The notes under the pieces are model-generated. The model searched no databases, was not told the origin of the DNA, and was given only the letters and a program-made list of their open reading frames with translations. Shown in pieces: positions 10,312 to 21,408 of a stretch of 64,000 nt of DNA (position 1 is the first letter of the stretch; every line of letters starts with the position of its first letter). The stretch is from positions 1-64,000 of the forward strand of contig NRSV01000093.1 of the NCBI GenBank assembly GCA_002286855.1. The letters run 5' to 3'. Both the position numbers and the translations under genes were made by a program. The stretch comes from Bipolaris cookei (lineage: Eukaryota > Ascomycota > Dothideomycetes > Pleosporales > Pleosporaceae).

Positions 10312-10752
10312 ACCTCCCAAAAACTAACCTCAACCACCTCCACCTCCCCTCCGTCCTCACATTCCAAAACTCACCTCGGCCCCGGCGCAAAAGCCGGCAT
10401 AATAACCGCCTGTATCATAATATTCATCCTACTCTGCCTTCTCCTCCTCGAGCTCACATATTTCGGTCGACAACGCCGTCTCGCGCGTGCGCGCCGCCAA
10501 AGCAACAATGGCGGAGACATCGAGCTGGGTGGGGAGAGGAGGAACAAGGAGAATGCGGTGTTGGAGAGTCACGTGGAGATTGTTGTTGATGGGGAGGCAG
10601 GGGAGGCGAGGGAGGCGAGGGAGACGAGGGAGACGAGGGAGCATGAGGAAGAGGAAGAGGAAGAGGAAGAGGAGGATGACAGTGATGGGTATGAGTGGGG
10701 GGGTGGGAGGAACGGGAGGAGTGGGATGAGTTTGTCGAGGAGGGAGGGGTAG
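10312..10752 (+). CDS. partial: 3' exon of a single-pass membrane protein with acidic tail
   Basis: An open frame begins after a good acceptor (CTAACCAG at 10311) and runs to TAG at 10752. It encodes a Ser/Thr-rich stalk, one strong membrane segment (AGIITACIIIFILLCLLLLEL), a basic stop-transfer stretch (RQRRLARARRQ), then a tail with imperfect GEAREARET repeats and an uninterrupted run of glutamates. The architecture of S/T-rich ectodomain, one TM helix and charged tail resembles fungal wall-stress-sensor-like proteins, but no named domain is visible. The stop just upstream in frame (10297-10299) means that this must be a spliced 3' exon or a gene relic. Confidence 0.35.
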   Translation, partial: TSQKLTSTTSTSPPSSHSKTHLGPGAKAGIITACIIIFILLCLLLLELTYFGRQRRLARARRQSNNGGDIELGGERRNKENAVLESHVEIVVDGEAGEAREARETRETREHEEEEEEEEEEDDSDGYEWGGGRNGRSGMSLSRREG

Positions 10753-11021
10753 GGGCAAGGTGTTTTTGGGAAGGAACGAGTGGGAGTAGGGGGGGGGAGG
10801 CAGGTGGAAGGTGGTATGGATGTGATGAAAGGGGATCTAATAAATCTTTAATCTGCTAGATCAATTGGAATAAACAAATAAACAAACAAATTTAGAGTGC
10901 TACCTCGTTTCCTTTCAGATCTATGAACACTATCTTTCTATTCTAGGCGTGTAGAACAAATATAGCAGATTATCCTGCTTGATGAATTGGAATAAGAAGA
11001 GCGCATATACGGATATTGTAT

Positions 11022-13102
11022 TTATGCCCATGAAAAGTGTTCAGTATGTAAATACACGCCCCGGCTCCTCGCACCAGTGATTATCTTCAGGTTCTCGGCT
11101 GCAACGGCATTTCGCACGTCGTTTTGCATCGTCTTAGGCCCACAGATATACACGTTCAGCGTCTCGTCTGCATCCGCTGCTCTCTCTGCCTCTTCCTGCA
11201 CGATGAGCGGTAGTTGTGGTCGGCCCGTGTGTTCTTTACATGACACGGGTGTTGAATTTTCTTTCTCAGTACTGACTAAAATGTCATTTGACGCTTCAGA
11301 TGGCACTGAGCGAGTTGATGGGAGTGCTGTTTTAGGCGGGATATCAGCTTCATGTACAGCGTCGCCAGTGAGGTGGACCTGGATTTGGATGGATGACAAG
11401 ATTGCAGTTGGGTATTGCGCAAGTATAGTTTGTAGGGTTTGCTCGAACCACAAACGGCTTTTGATATCGCGAGTCGCAAGTACAACGCGTAGTGATGTCG
11501 GGGCCAAGTAAGAGGTACGAGGCGATGCTTCGTCGATGGAGTTTGCAACTGATCGAAGAAAATACTCAATGAATGGCAGAGTCCAGCCGGCACCAGATCC
11601 ACCAGCGATAACTAGAAGACGGTCTGCATTACGCAGTCTGAGCCAACTAGCACCGCCGTAAGGTCCGTCCACAAGAACCGGGATATCGCCGTCGGGCTTG
11701 GTGAACGCATGCTGATATAATTTATCTGTGAACCCACCCTGACGGCGAATATAGAACACCAGCTCATTAGACTCCGCCGATATCTTAGCAGGCGTGGAAC
11801 AAATGGTAAACGGATGAGCAGTCAGGGTAGATAGGAAACCAAAACTCGTAAAGCGTAAGAAGCAATGTTGACCCGGAGTCCAGTGGAACGTCGCCGGAAT
11901 GGCAACGTGTATGAACCCGTTATTCTCAACTACAACCCGCGCTCGCTGAGTCCATTTGTATTCGAATGCCGTGCGAAGCCATGGGTATACGTAGCAAGGA
12001 ACGTATATGGCAGCTGTAGCAACGAAATAGTCCCAACTTGTTAGCGTTTGATCACAATGCCAGAAGAAGGTTATCATGAAGACGACTGCAGCAAAGAAGT
12101 GTGTTGCTTTGAAGAATTCGTATCCGCGGTTTCTGAGTGGTGCATTAGTTATGTACGAAATTCAGGCTCATAGGAAAACTACTAACCGAAAGACACTATG
12201 CGACATGAACGTCAGCCACGCTTGGAATACAAGCGCTACTATCCCTGTCCAGTAGAATAGGAGATTGCTCGAGAAATGATGCTCCATATTGTGCCAATGG
12301 ATATGATACACGATGAAGGGAAATGTGTGTATGAGCGCCAGAACGAAAAAGGCGTATGCAATCCATCGATGAAATACTTGGAGCCGTTCATACGACACTC
12401 CGGTGACCAGTGTGATCCAGTTCGTTTTGCTTGCCGTAGCACTGAGGGCAATCAGTAAAGAGGATTAGTACTATCATGTCAGTGACCAAACATACAAAAG
12501 AAACGGCATACAGCCCAATGCCAGCCATCCCGACCGCGTAGCTAACGGCGGTGAATTACCAAACTTCTTGCTAGCCCAGTAATACGGTTGTGGTATTAGA
12601 TCCATACCTGTCGCCAACAGTCAGTACACGACACCTAGGTACCATATTCCAAAGAAAGAAGAACTTCTTACAAAAGAAGAACACCACACCAGCCGCACCA
12701 AGCGACAACACCCCAACCGGCGCAGAATTCCACTTCAACCTCCTAACATGGAACCCCCGATACGCCAAATACCTCATCCCAGCCAATATCTTCCTCCCCA
12801 GCACCCCCTGGTCTGCCTTCCTCCGCAAAAACAACGAAGAAACCAAATGCGCAATAACGAAAACCCCAATCCCACTCATAAAAAATGCAACAGTCGGCAG
12901 CGCAAACACATAATCTGCTACATACCTATCCCAACCACTTCATCAGCATCGTACACATCGCAGGGGGGAAGCGAAATAAAAAAACATACCAAAAATGCCA
13001 TCGATGCCTATACCACGCACATTCCTCCACAGTCTTAGTCCCGCACGAGAACATACGCATGCCTGAGATACCGGGGGAGATGGAGATCCATGCTTCGCTC
13101 AT
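11022..13102 (-). CDS. ferric-chelate reductase, FRE family flavocytochrome
   Basis: Five exons: 12990-13102, 12672-12925, 12496-12607, 12187-12441 and 11022-12132, giving 614 residues. The N-terminal half is a multi-span membrane domain. Heme-ligand histidines lie in HRWIAYAFFVLALIHTFPF and FFKATHFFAAVVFM, the spacing used by ferric reductase transmembrane domains. The cytosolic half has an FAD-binding barrel with HPFTICS, then an NADPH-binding region with VDGPYGG, AGGSGAGWTLP and VYICGP. The end (LHTEHFSW) is the usual FRE terminus. It reduces Fe(III) chelates and Cu(II) at the cell surface using NADPH. It is divergently paired with a Ctr copper transporter, which receives the Cu(I) such enzymes make. 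The first exon lacks a classical signal peptide; a longer 5' end cannot be excluded. Confidence 0.92.
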
Positions 13103-13841
13103 TTTCGCACTCTTCTTCCTTTTCTTCCTGATCAATCAGGTACGTACGTAGTATCTCAGAAACCACTAACGTTATCAGACAATGAGTGTCAAAGAAAAAA
13201 AAGGGAGTTCAGAGGATCAAGCATGTGTGTTGGGGTGAAATGTATGTAACCCCCTACCTCCCCTCCAACGCCATATACCCATGCAGTCAGATAGCTTAGC
13301 CATGCGAGTCGTGGCCGCGGCGAATAAGCTTATCAAAGGTTAATGCAGTGCTTGCATATGCTTGGTTCTGCGTTCTCTTACTAGGGTTTGTGGATTATCT
13401 TTCTTGATTGTCCAATAAGAGCGGGGTAGCGTGAGAGCACGATTGAGCAAGTTTTCTCAGCGGCGTTTTTTGTTCCGCGCTGGATGGGTGGGGTAGCTTG
13501 TGTGCAGGCGGGAATGTCGAGGGAGAGGAGGCTTGGAACTGGGATGCATGGAAGTAAGGGGAGTTTGTTCCCGTGCTTGTCCAGTTTGGCAAAATGGTGC
13601 GGATATATCAGTGGGCTTGGGGGTCCCGACGGTGAGTTTTGTTCAATTGTGCATTTTTTGAGTGATTCTTCAAACGACGATTCTCTTTTATACACCAGTG
13701 GAACAAAGTTATCTGGCGAGCAAAAACTTGTTCGGGTAGTAATGTATTTTTGCTTCATTTGTTGATTTACTTACCACCACCTCGAGCATCTCAGTCAAAA
13801 ATAGAGACGTCTGCAGAAGAACCATACAAGCGGCTACCAAT
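13103..13841. promoter_or_regulatory. shared FRE/CTR control region with WGATAA and TTTGCTC-like sites
   Basis: This 739-bp region separates two divergent metal-uptake genes. Four TTATC[AT] sites (WGATAA on the minus strand) lie at 13172, 13330, 13395 and 13709. The first reads GTCTGATAA on the minus strand, one base from the ATCWGATAA consensus of siderophore-type GATA repressors (SreA, SRE, Urbs1). GAGCAAA at 13718-13724 is TTTGCTC on the other strand, like the yeast Mac1 copper-response core, 118 bp before the CTR start codon. The motifs are visible; iron or copper regulation is inferred. Confidence 0.45.
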
Positions 13842-14404
13842 ATGCACATGTCAACGCCAACAACGTCCACTGACTCCAACGCCACAATGTCAGGGATGTC
13901 GGGAATGCAAATGTCCACCATGTCCATGACCTTCTTCACTTCAACCAGCACGTCCCTCTTCTCCGCATCCTGGACCCCCACCACCCCGGGCCAATACGCA
14001 GGAACATGTATATTCCTTATTACACTTGCAGCCCTGTTCCGCGCCTTGGTTGCTGTCCGCTTCAACTTATTCACGGTACTAGCGCAAGCCAAGGGACAGC
14101 TAGAGATTGAAGATAAAGCAAGACTGGAAAAGAGACGCTGGAGAGCGGATGAGGCGGTTTGGATTGCCAGTTTCGATGTGGTCCTTGCCGGGGTGTCGTA
14201 TCTGCTGTAAGTCTTTCCTCTTGCTTCTCCAATCTCTATTTCTGCGCGACACCGATGTTGTTGCAAGATCCGCATATTGACACATCACTCAGCATGATAG
14301 CTGTCATGACAATGAATGTGGGGTACTTCATGTCGGTGCTCGGAGGCGTGTTCCTTGGGAGTCTGAGCTGTGGCAGTTTCATGGCTAGAACTGCGGCGCA
14401 GTGA
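13842..14404 (+). CDS. Ctr-family high-affinity copper transporter
   Basis: Exons are 13842-14206 and 14293-14404 (GTAAGT..CAG), giving 158 residues. The N-terminus is Met-rich (MSGMSGMQMSTMSM), the extracellular copper-collecting region of Ctr proteins. TM1 is FLITLAALFRALVAV. The second and third membrane segments carry the family signature exactly: M-x3-M (MIAVM), 12 residues, then G-x3-G (GVFLG). The intron falls just before this signature. Ctr proteins form trimers that import Cu(I) at the plasma membrane or release it from the vacuole. The short tail lacks a clear Cys/His cluster. Location next to a ferric reductase supports a plasma-membrane role. The 3' end lies 115 bp from the convergent SMC5 gene. 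Confidence 0.92.
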
Positions 14405-14519
14405 GAGTATTGATGCGACATAATACACATCTTGGCCTTGATGGAAGCAAGCGCGGAAAGAGATGGAAAAACGAAGCGAAACCGATCTGCTTAGTGCTCA
14501 CACCAACGAGCATCCTCAA

Positions 14520-17500
14520 TCAAGTAACCGTAATACCCTTCCTTGTCCTTAGCGCAATTTTAGCCATATTATTCAGATCCCAACCCCCTTTGACAGTTTT
14601 CGAGTCGGGAATATGTTCTCCAGAATTGATGACGTGAACCTTCATCTTGGGATGGAACTTGAGGCCAGTCAAGAGCTTTGGAGTGACAAGGAAATATTGG
14701 CTTGTACGCTCTTGGCAGGCAATGTCTACCATGCGCTCGTGCACCATTCGTTCATTACGCGGATCCATACCTTGATTGATCTCGTCGACAACGCGGAATG
14801 GCGACTGGGCAAGATCCTGGAGAGCCATAAGGTAGAAAATGGTGGAGACGGCGCGCTCACCACCGGATTGGCGGTGAGAATTGAGAACACTGAGGGGCTC
14901 ATTTTCACTGTTGGCGGATGTTAGCTATACGTGCATGTAGATGAAATGGCTGAGGCATACCGGAAGCGGACTGAGATCTGAACAGACCAGTTGTCAAAGT
15001 CCTCCTCATCTTTGAATACAGCGACTTCGCCAGCACACCCAATCTGCTGGAAGTTGTATGCAAAGGCATTACTTATCTTGCTGATGAGGACATCAAGCTG
15101 TGGCTCCCATTGTTCGCGAATCTCTGTAATCTTTTCCCTGATCTCACCGAGGCTAGCCGTATACTGCTCTAGCTTCTCTCGTGTTCTGTTCATGTCCTCT
15201 TCGCGCCTCTCATAAGCTCTGATAGCACCAGGATTACCTTCAGCCATCATCTCCAGCCGTGCAGCGACCGCTTGGACTTCCTGCTCGAGATCGTCAAATG
15301 AAGGGAGCTCGCGATACTCCAAAACAATCTGCTTCTCCTCTTCGGTCAAGTTTTCAATGTCTTGTTGAGTAGCTGCTGTCTTCTTTGTGTACTCGTCGCG
15401 AAGACGTTTGATGTGATTGCCAAGTTCTTGAACCTCGATTTCTTTCGTCTGCTGCCTTTGGATTATTGCACTGTTTTCATTTCTCAATGCATTGAATTCT
15501 GACTTGGCTTCTATGAACCGAATTTCGGCTTCAATGAGCGATTCATGAAATGTGCGCATATGCGTCAAAACTTTCTGCATGACCGTCAGTAAAGTATGAT
15601 GAGCAGGGCAGTTACTACGTACAGCATAATCTAGAGCTAGTGCCGCTACGCGTAATGATGTCTCACGAGCCTGTGCTTTGATTTCACGGATGCGCTCATT
15701 CGTTTCTGCATTTTGTTGCATGTGGTCGTCCAATTGGGCCTGTTTGGAAGCTATGGGGCATCAGCAGACGACCCTATTGATTCACGAAGGCAAACCTACC
15801 GATCTTATCAGGAATAGCCCGCCACTCGGCTACAGCCTTTTTCGTAGCGTCTTGCTCTGCTTGTATCTTTTCCTAGTGTGATGTCAGAAATGAACATTGA
15901 TACATTGTAGAATATTCAATACCCTCGCCTCCTTGAGCTCCTCGAGTTGTTGTTTGAGGCTCTTCATTTCGTTCGTCACAATGGCATAATTTTCCTGAAT
16001 CTCCTCTTTCTCTCGCACCAGTTCCGTCATTCTCGATTCAATCGTCCGAACTTCTTCTGTGTTGGTTGGTTGGTCCGTAAACCATTGGGCAGGCTTAAGT
16101 TTCGTGACGGATGTTGAGGAAGCGTTGTACTCTCTGCGCGTGACGATGCGAAAGGTCTCCATACCACTGACCCAGCTGCGGATAGGGCTGTTTGATACAG
16201 CAGCGTGCTGCTCATCCGATATTGGGGCTGGGGAATAAGCTATCTGATGTAGGCGGCTGTTGTCGCAAAGCATGGCCAAAACAGCGGCAGGTCCTTGAAT
16301 AAAATCGAGCATGTAGCCTTGAAAGCCAAAATTTTCCAAGTCTTCTTTCATGACTGGTGATTTGTATGAATCGAGAGGTTTGGGGGACGTCCGAAGATGG
16401 ACGTCGTGCAGTCCTTGGCCCCCATTGGCTACCTTTCTAAGGAGGAGGTTCGACAGTAATTGCTGGTCGTCGCTATGAGTACAAGTGATTGCAATGACAT
16501 CGCCTCGCCTCAGCTGGCCTTCTAGAGCTTGAGCATATCTGGTATCTGGAATGGAGCATTCCAGAATTGGCGGACCAATGACTTGACCCTTGAAATTCAA
16601 AGTGTGCTTGTTTTCCTGAATCCATTTCCAAGCTTTCGCAGTATCGTTAGAGAGTCTCTGTAGAAGACTTGCCTGTTTACCGCTTTGGGTATTCAACTGC
16701 TCTCGCTGTGTGTTCAGCTTTGCGTTCTCGTCTGCAACTGCACGCGCGCGTTCGCGTAGACCTGATATTGAATTCTGCTTATCCGTCACGCTGTTGCTGA
16801 TGGTGGAAATTTGACCTCGAACTTCTGCCTTGCGACTTTCAAATGACGCAGCATCGTATTGCACAACTGTGTTTTGTCGTTTCTGTTCTAGCCTGTTGAT
16901 ATCAGCCGTAAAGCGGACAATATCCTGCTCACGCAATTTTTTGGCTCTTAGCTCGACCTTAATCAACTCCGTGGAGTCGCTAGCCTTGGCCTTTTCCGTG
17001 TCGATATCTTTCACGAGCTTATCAGCTTGTGTCTTGATCAAGTCGACACGGTTCTTGCGGAGCTTCACAACTTGCTCAATCTGATTACGATATGTTTCAA
17101 CTTCTGACAAGGCAATACGCGCTGGTTCCATGTCCTCCTTGATCTGATCCAGCTCTAACATGGCTAGCCTCCGGTCTTCCTTCATTTTCAATATGTCATT
17201 TTTGAGCAGCTTGATCTCAATCATGGGCCTGACCTTCTTCAGACATTTCGATTTGCGCAATAAGCCCTCGCGCTGATGAAATCGGTCGACATCTTCTCTA
17301 GTTGCATTTTGCTGTTTTTCCAACTTTTCCAAATGACTGCGCTCGTTGGTTTCTTTTGTCTGAACAGTCCGTTCTTCAATACGCAGGGCCTTGAGTTCGT
17401 CATGCCACTCAACCATGTGCGGGGGCGCCGCTGCACGCTGAGTCTCTCGTAGGCGGTCGACATCGGTCATTTTGGCAAACTCGACAACACGGTCTTGAGG

Positions 17501-18109
17501 CAAGAATTGACAAAGGTTGTCAATCTGTATGGAGAATTGTTTGGCCATGGTTGTCACAGCGACTTGGGAAACACGCTTGCCATCGAGAAAAAACACGGAC
17601 TTGTTATCTTCCTTGCGAATGGTACGTTGGATGATGCGATTCGGACCATTGCCAGGGCCTGTTGCAAGCTCGATTTCGACAATGGCTTCGCTAGCACCAT
17701 GTTTGACAAAAGCACCCAAATCCTTAGCTCTTCCCAGATGTTCGCTACCCCATCCAAGGCCCAGGCATATTGCGCACACAAGCGTACTCTTTCCTGTCCC
17801 GTTTGGACCAATGACCATATTCAAACTGGGGCCCAGATGGAATTCGGCAGCTGTGTATGTGACAAAGTTCTTCAGCTTTACCCTGACAAGAGAGCCTGGC
17901 TGGAAGTCGTCTTGAACGTATGCGCTCGTTCCGGCTGCATCATCGTTTTGCGTGTACGTGCTTGGAGAAGGACTGTCAGACGCGTCCCGGCCATGGCGAG
18001 CGCGTTTGCTGCTCGACGCAGAGGAATCGTCGTCCTCGGACTGCTCGTCGACTTGCTCGCTAACGGCCAGTGATGGACGTTTACGCCCTCTTCGGACCAG
18101 ACCGGGCAT
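14520..18109 (-). CDS. SMC5: SMC5, structural maintenance of chromosomes protein 5
   Basis: Exons are 15923-18109, 15800-15872, 15623-15750, 14961-15574 and 14520-14907, giving 1129 residues, normal for SMC5. I chose the ATG at 18109 (MPGLVRRGRKRPS). The first 70 residues are acidic and basic and disordered, with a likely nuclear signal (SSSKRARHGR). Walker A is GPNGTGKST at 101-109, followed by the SMC5-typical FAKMTDVDRLRETQ. Two long coiled coils flank a hinge around residues 450-640. The C-terminal ATPase half has the signature RQSGGERAVST and Walker B RVVDEINQGMD. SMC5 pairs with SMC6 and Nse proteins in the complex for recombination repair and replication-fork stability. A perfect 12-bp inverted repeat lies about 100 bp upstream of the start codon. 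Confidence 0.95.
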
Positions 18110-18610
18110 CTTCGCGGCGTATACGTGTTGGTGGGAGTTGATTGTCCAGTGCACTGTCTCTAGAGAGGGGAATGATGGATGAACGGGGATTGCCGGTTAG
18201 CGTAGCGTCTCGCGTCCATGCGTTGAACCGCGAGACGCTATCACGTGAGAGCGTGTTCGTCGAGTAATAGCCGTGCAAACAAGCGGCGTAGCAACCCGGA
18301 TACAAACAATACAAACAGTACAAACATTCAAAATACTTGTGCATTCATTGACTACTAATACACGATCCCCCGAATGCATACCGCACAATTGCCTGCCAAG
18401 ATAAATACGCATGGCTCACACCAAACGCCGAATCTAAACTAATCCATGCTGTCATGGCCAAGTCATGAAAGCCTTCCTTATATGCATTCACCTCGTTGCT
18501 CGTCGCAGATTGACAAGTGTCGGTTGCTTCAAAAGATACCCATACCCTACTAAACGCACAAAAGCGCCGTCACAACCAGTGCCACGGCGTGGTAAACGAG
18601 GACAATGCCT
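18110..18610. other. spacer between SMC5 start and the kinase 3' end
   Basis: This contains the SMC5 promoter and leader, including the inverted repeat at 18203-18240 and a CACGTG box at 18242-18247 (TCACGTGA). The right half is the probable 3' UTR of the leftward kinase gene. Confidence 0.6.
18203..18240. repeat. perfect 12-bp inverted repeat upstream of SMC5
   Basis: TAGCGTCTCGCG at 18203-18214 and CGCGAGACGCTA at 18229-18240 are exact reverse complements with a 14-bp loop. It sits 94-131 bp upstream of the SMC5 start codon and two bases before a TCACGTGA palindrome. It may be a binding site for a dimeric regulator or a hairpin in the leader. Confidence 0.75.
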
Positions 18611-20745
18611 CTAGAAAATGGTATCAAAATTCTCATCAACCATGGGAAGTGGTTTCCGGGGGGTTGATGGCTTGCCGTTTTCTTCGGCTTGCTTCTTGTG
18701 GCGGAAGGTGACTGTAATCATGTTAACGAGACGACATAGCCCGTGTTTGTACCAATACTCACATCCGACGAAGAGACCCTTGCCCATTTGTACATTGCGG
18801 TCTTGCATTGCTTCTAAAGCAGCCTGCTTCTCGTGCACCTCCTTGTACTTGGCCATGTCGGCTTCGTTGCCAAAGTCGTCAAAGTATCCGGCGTCGGTCT
18901 CACTGTCCAACTCTGGTACAAACGGTGCCTTTTGCTCTCTCAATTTTGCCCAGTCTACTTCAGCAAAGTACTGATGCGCGTGGATCTCGGATATGTTGCG
19001 AAATCGAGACGACTTGGACGCTACGAGACGCACGATGAGGTCCCAAGTGCGCTTGGACAGGAAGTATGAGGGGTCTTCGTACACGGGCTTTCGCAATACC
19101 TTCTTCCACTGCTTCAAGTTCTGCCACGTCTCATCAACCGTTGCGCCAGCAAAAGGCGGGTATCCAGCCAATGCTTCAAAGAGCATGCAACCCAGGCTCC
19201 AGTAGTCAACAGTGAAATCATACTCCTCGCCCTTGAGTACTTCAGGCGCCATGTAGTCGGGACTGCCTACAATGCTCTTTGCGTAGTTGACATCTCTCTC
19301 CCGAAGTGAGCGATAGTTGTCTCTCCTCTGCGCTGCAGAACGCTCTTCTATAGGCCGACAAAACGGTGAGACAACATCGCTCACAGACTCCAGCTTGATA
19401 CGCATCGATTCGATCTTGGAGGGGGCAAGAATACCTGCAGCAAGACCAAAGTCGGTCAGTTTGACGTGTCCGGTGCTGTCAATCAAAAAGTTCTCAGGCT
19501 TCAAGTCTCGGTGAATGTATCCCAACTGGTGCAGTGAGTCGATACATGTGAACATCTCAGCAATGTAGAAGCGCGCATGTCGGTTGTGTAGAACGCCCGT
19601 GTTGTTGAGCAGGGTACGAAAGTCGCCTCCGGGAACATATTCCTTTGCTAGAATTAGCTCATGATCATACTTCTTCAACAATATAACTCACCATGGCAAG
19701 ATAAATGCTCTTGTCGTCCTGGAACGCATAGAGCAATCGTACCAGCCACTCGCTCTTAGCGGTGGTCAAAATGTCGCGCTCCGTCAAGACATGACGGACT
19801 TCATCTAGCTTGAACAACAGCTTCTTGCTCATGACTTTGAGAGCACAGACTTCACGGGTGTCCTTTTTCTGAGCCAAGTACACCTGTCCATAACCACCTT
19901 GGCCAACTTGGGTGAGAATCTGGAAGTCGCCCTGTCTCAATCGAGTGCGTCGCTTGCGGAGGTTGGCACGTTCGCGACCGAGATACTGTGTAAGGGCACT
20001 GTTGTACTCTTCTTCGGGCGTCTCAGGTGGAAGAGGGTTCTGCGCCTTGAACTGGGAGAGACGGGTTTGACGGGTATGTACGTAGGTGAGGAGGTCGTAG
20101 TAGTAGTCGAGGAAGTCTGTACGGCTGGTTAGTGCTGTTGCGATCCGAGAGGATGGCAGGCCTACATAGTTGAGTGACATTTGCGAGACGCTTTACTGCT
20201 GGCTTCCTCGCCTTCTCCAGATCTTCGGCAGAGAGGCGCTGTGGACCGTTCAAATACCGTGTTGACTGCTCTGCCTCGCGCGTCCGGTAGGGTTCCTGCC
20301 GTGACTGCGCTGCATGTGTCATGTGACCGTTGTCTTTTTGTATGGCGGAGCGTCCACCGGGGGGTGCGTTCTCTTGGTTTGACCTGCGCGTTGGAGAGCC
20401 CGATGCGACAGTGGTCGAGTCTGGCCCCGCATAGTCTCCATCCTCGCCGCCGCTGCCCAATTTCAACTTGTTGGGCGATGTTGGCGATGTCGGCTTCGCT
20501 CTGGGTGAGCCAATGGTGGGAAGTAGCCTCATGGCATTCTCGAAGACATGAGGCAGATCAAATGCGCCGGGCGGCTGGTGGTGTTTACTTGGGCTGCCCT
20601 GCGGCGTCTGCTGCGGGCTGATGAAGGCCTCGGCTGGCGTGCCTGGACGGTCCATACTCTTGCCACGGGTGTGAAGTAGCGGCGGAGGGGCGGGTAGCTG
20701 AAAACCGTCTCCGTCTCTGTTTTTGACGTTGTTGTTGTCTTGCAT
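18611..20745 (-). CDS. Dbf2/Sid2-type NDR-family kinase (SidB-like, septation network)
   Basis: Exons are 20166-20745, 19692-20116, 18763-19642 and 18611-18711, giving 661 residues. Residues 1-190 are disordered and Ser/Pro-rich. NVTQLYFLDYYYDLLTYV starts the Mob1-binding N-terminal regulatory domain. The kinase domain shows GQGGYGQVY, the ATP-anchoring Lys in CALKVMSKK, HRDLKPEN, DFG and APE. A long insert precedes the activation segment AKSIVGSPDYMAPE with its regulatory Ser. The C-terminal hydrophobic motif FVGFTFRHKK holds the expected phospho-Thr. These features fit Dbf2/Sid2/SidB, the terminal kinase of the septation initiation (mitotic exit) network, activated by Mob1. Intron 1 ends at GTACAG and the third begins right inside the hydrophobic motif. 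That last intron is 51 nt and stop-free in frame. Confidence 0.93.
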
Positions 20746-21408
20746 GCTCGTCTAGTACCCGATAGCGACGGAGAAGGGGGTGGTTGCAGTTGCGCAGGTG
20801 GGGGCTGTCGTCGCAACGACGAAGAACAAGAAGGAGCAGGCCAGCGTCGAATCTGCAGTGTATGCGCAAACAATCGCCTACGTATGTATGTATATACCAA
20901 GCGTCGGTACCTTGCAGAGCCTGCGACAAAACAAATGCAGGCGGCTGGCGCTCAGCTTCGTGTTGATGGTGGGGTGCGTGTTTTGGGCTAAGTCTGCTCC
21001 GGGCAACGATGAAATCCAGGCTCCCTGGCATGTGGAACCCCCCTTCTCCGATCGCCGTCATGGGTCAAGATTGCCATTTTTAGTAGTATACCAAGTGTGC
21101 TGTCGCCGTCTTTATTTCTCGTCGTATATTATGTACAGATCCCTTCAAGAACCATGCCTCGCATATCCAGAATTCAAACCTTGCAGTAAGTCGACCTGCC
21201 CGGAGAAACACCATACCCCGCCCGCAGAAACGCCGTACATGGGGCCCCAAACAGGCAATCCACGCCAAAGAATGATATCATAGTTCCACACATCTATCCG
21301 CCCTGCCAACGCGATAACATGGAAGCAACATATGCTAATGCTATCACATCAAATGGCCCGTCCCTTTTTGCCGTCCAACTTCACACATTGTGTCTGTCCA
21401 GCATCCGT
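20746..21408. other. spacer between the kinase promoter and the RING gene 3' end
   Basis: The left part is the promoter and leader of the leftward kinase gene; GC-rich ORFs here have no motif. The right part is the 3' flank of the RING gene. I see no further gene. Confidence 0.55.
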
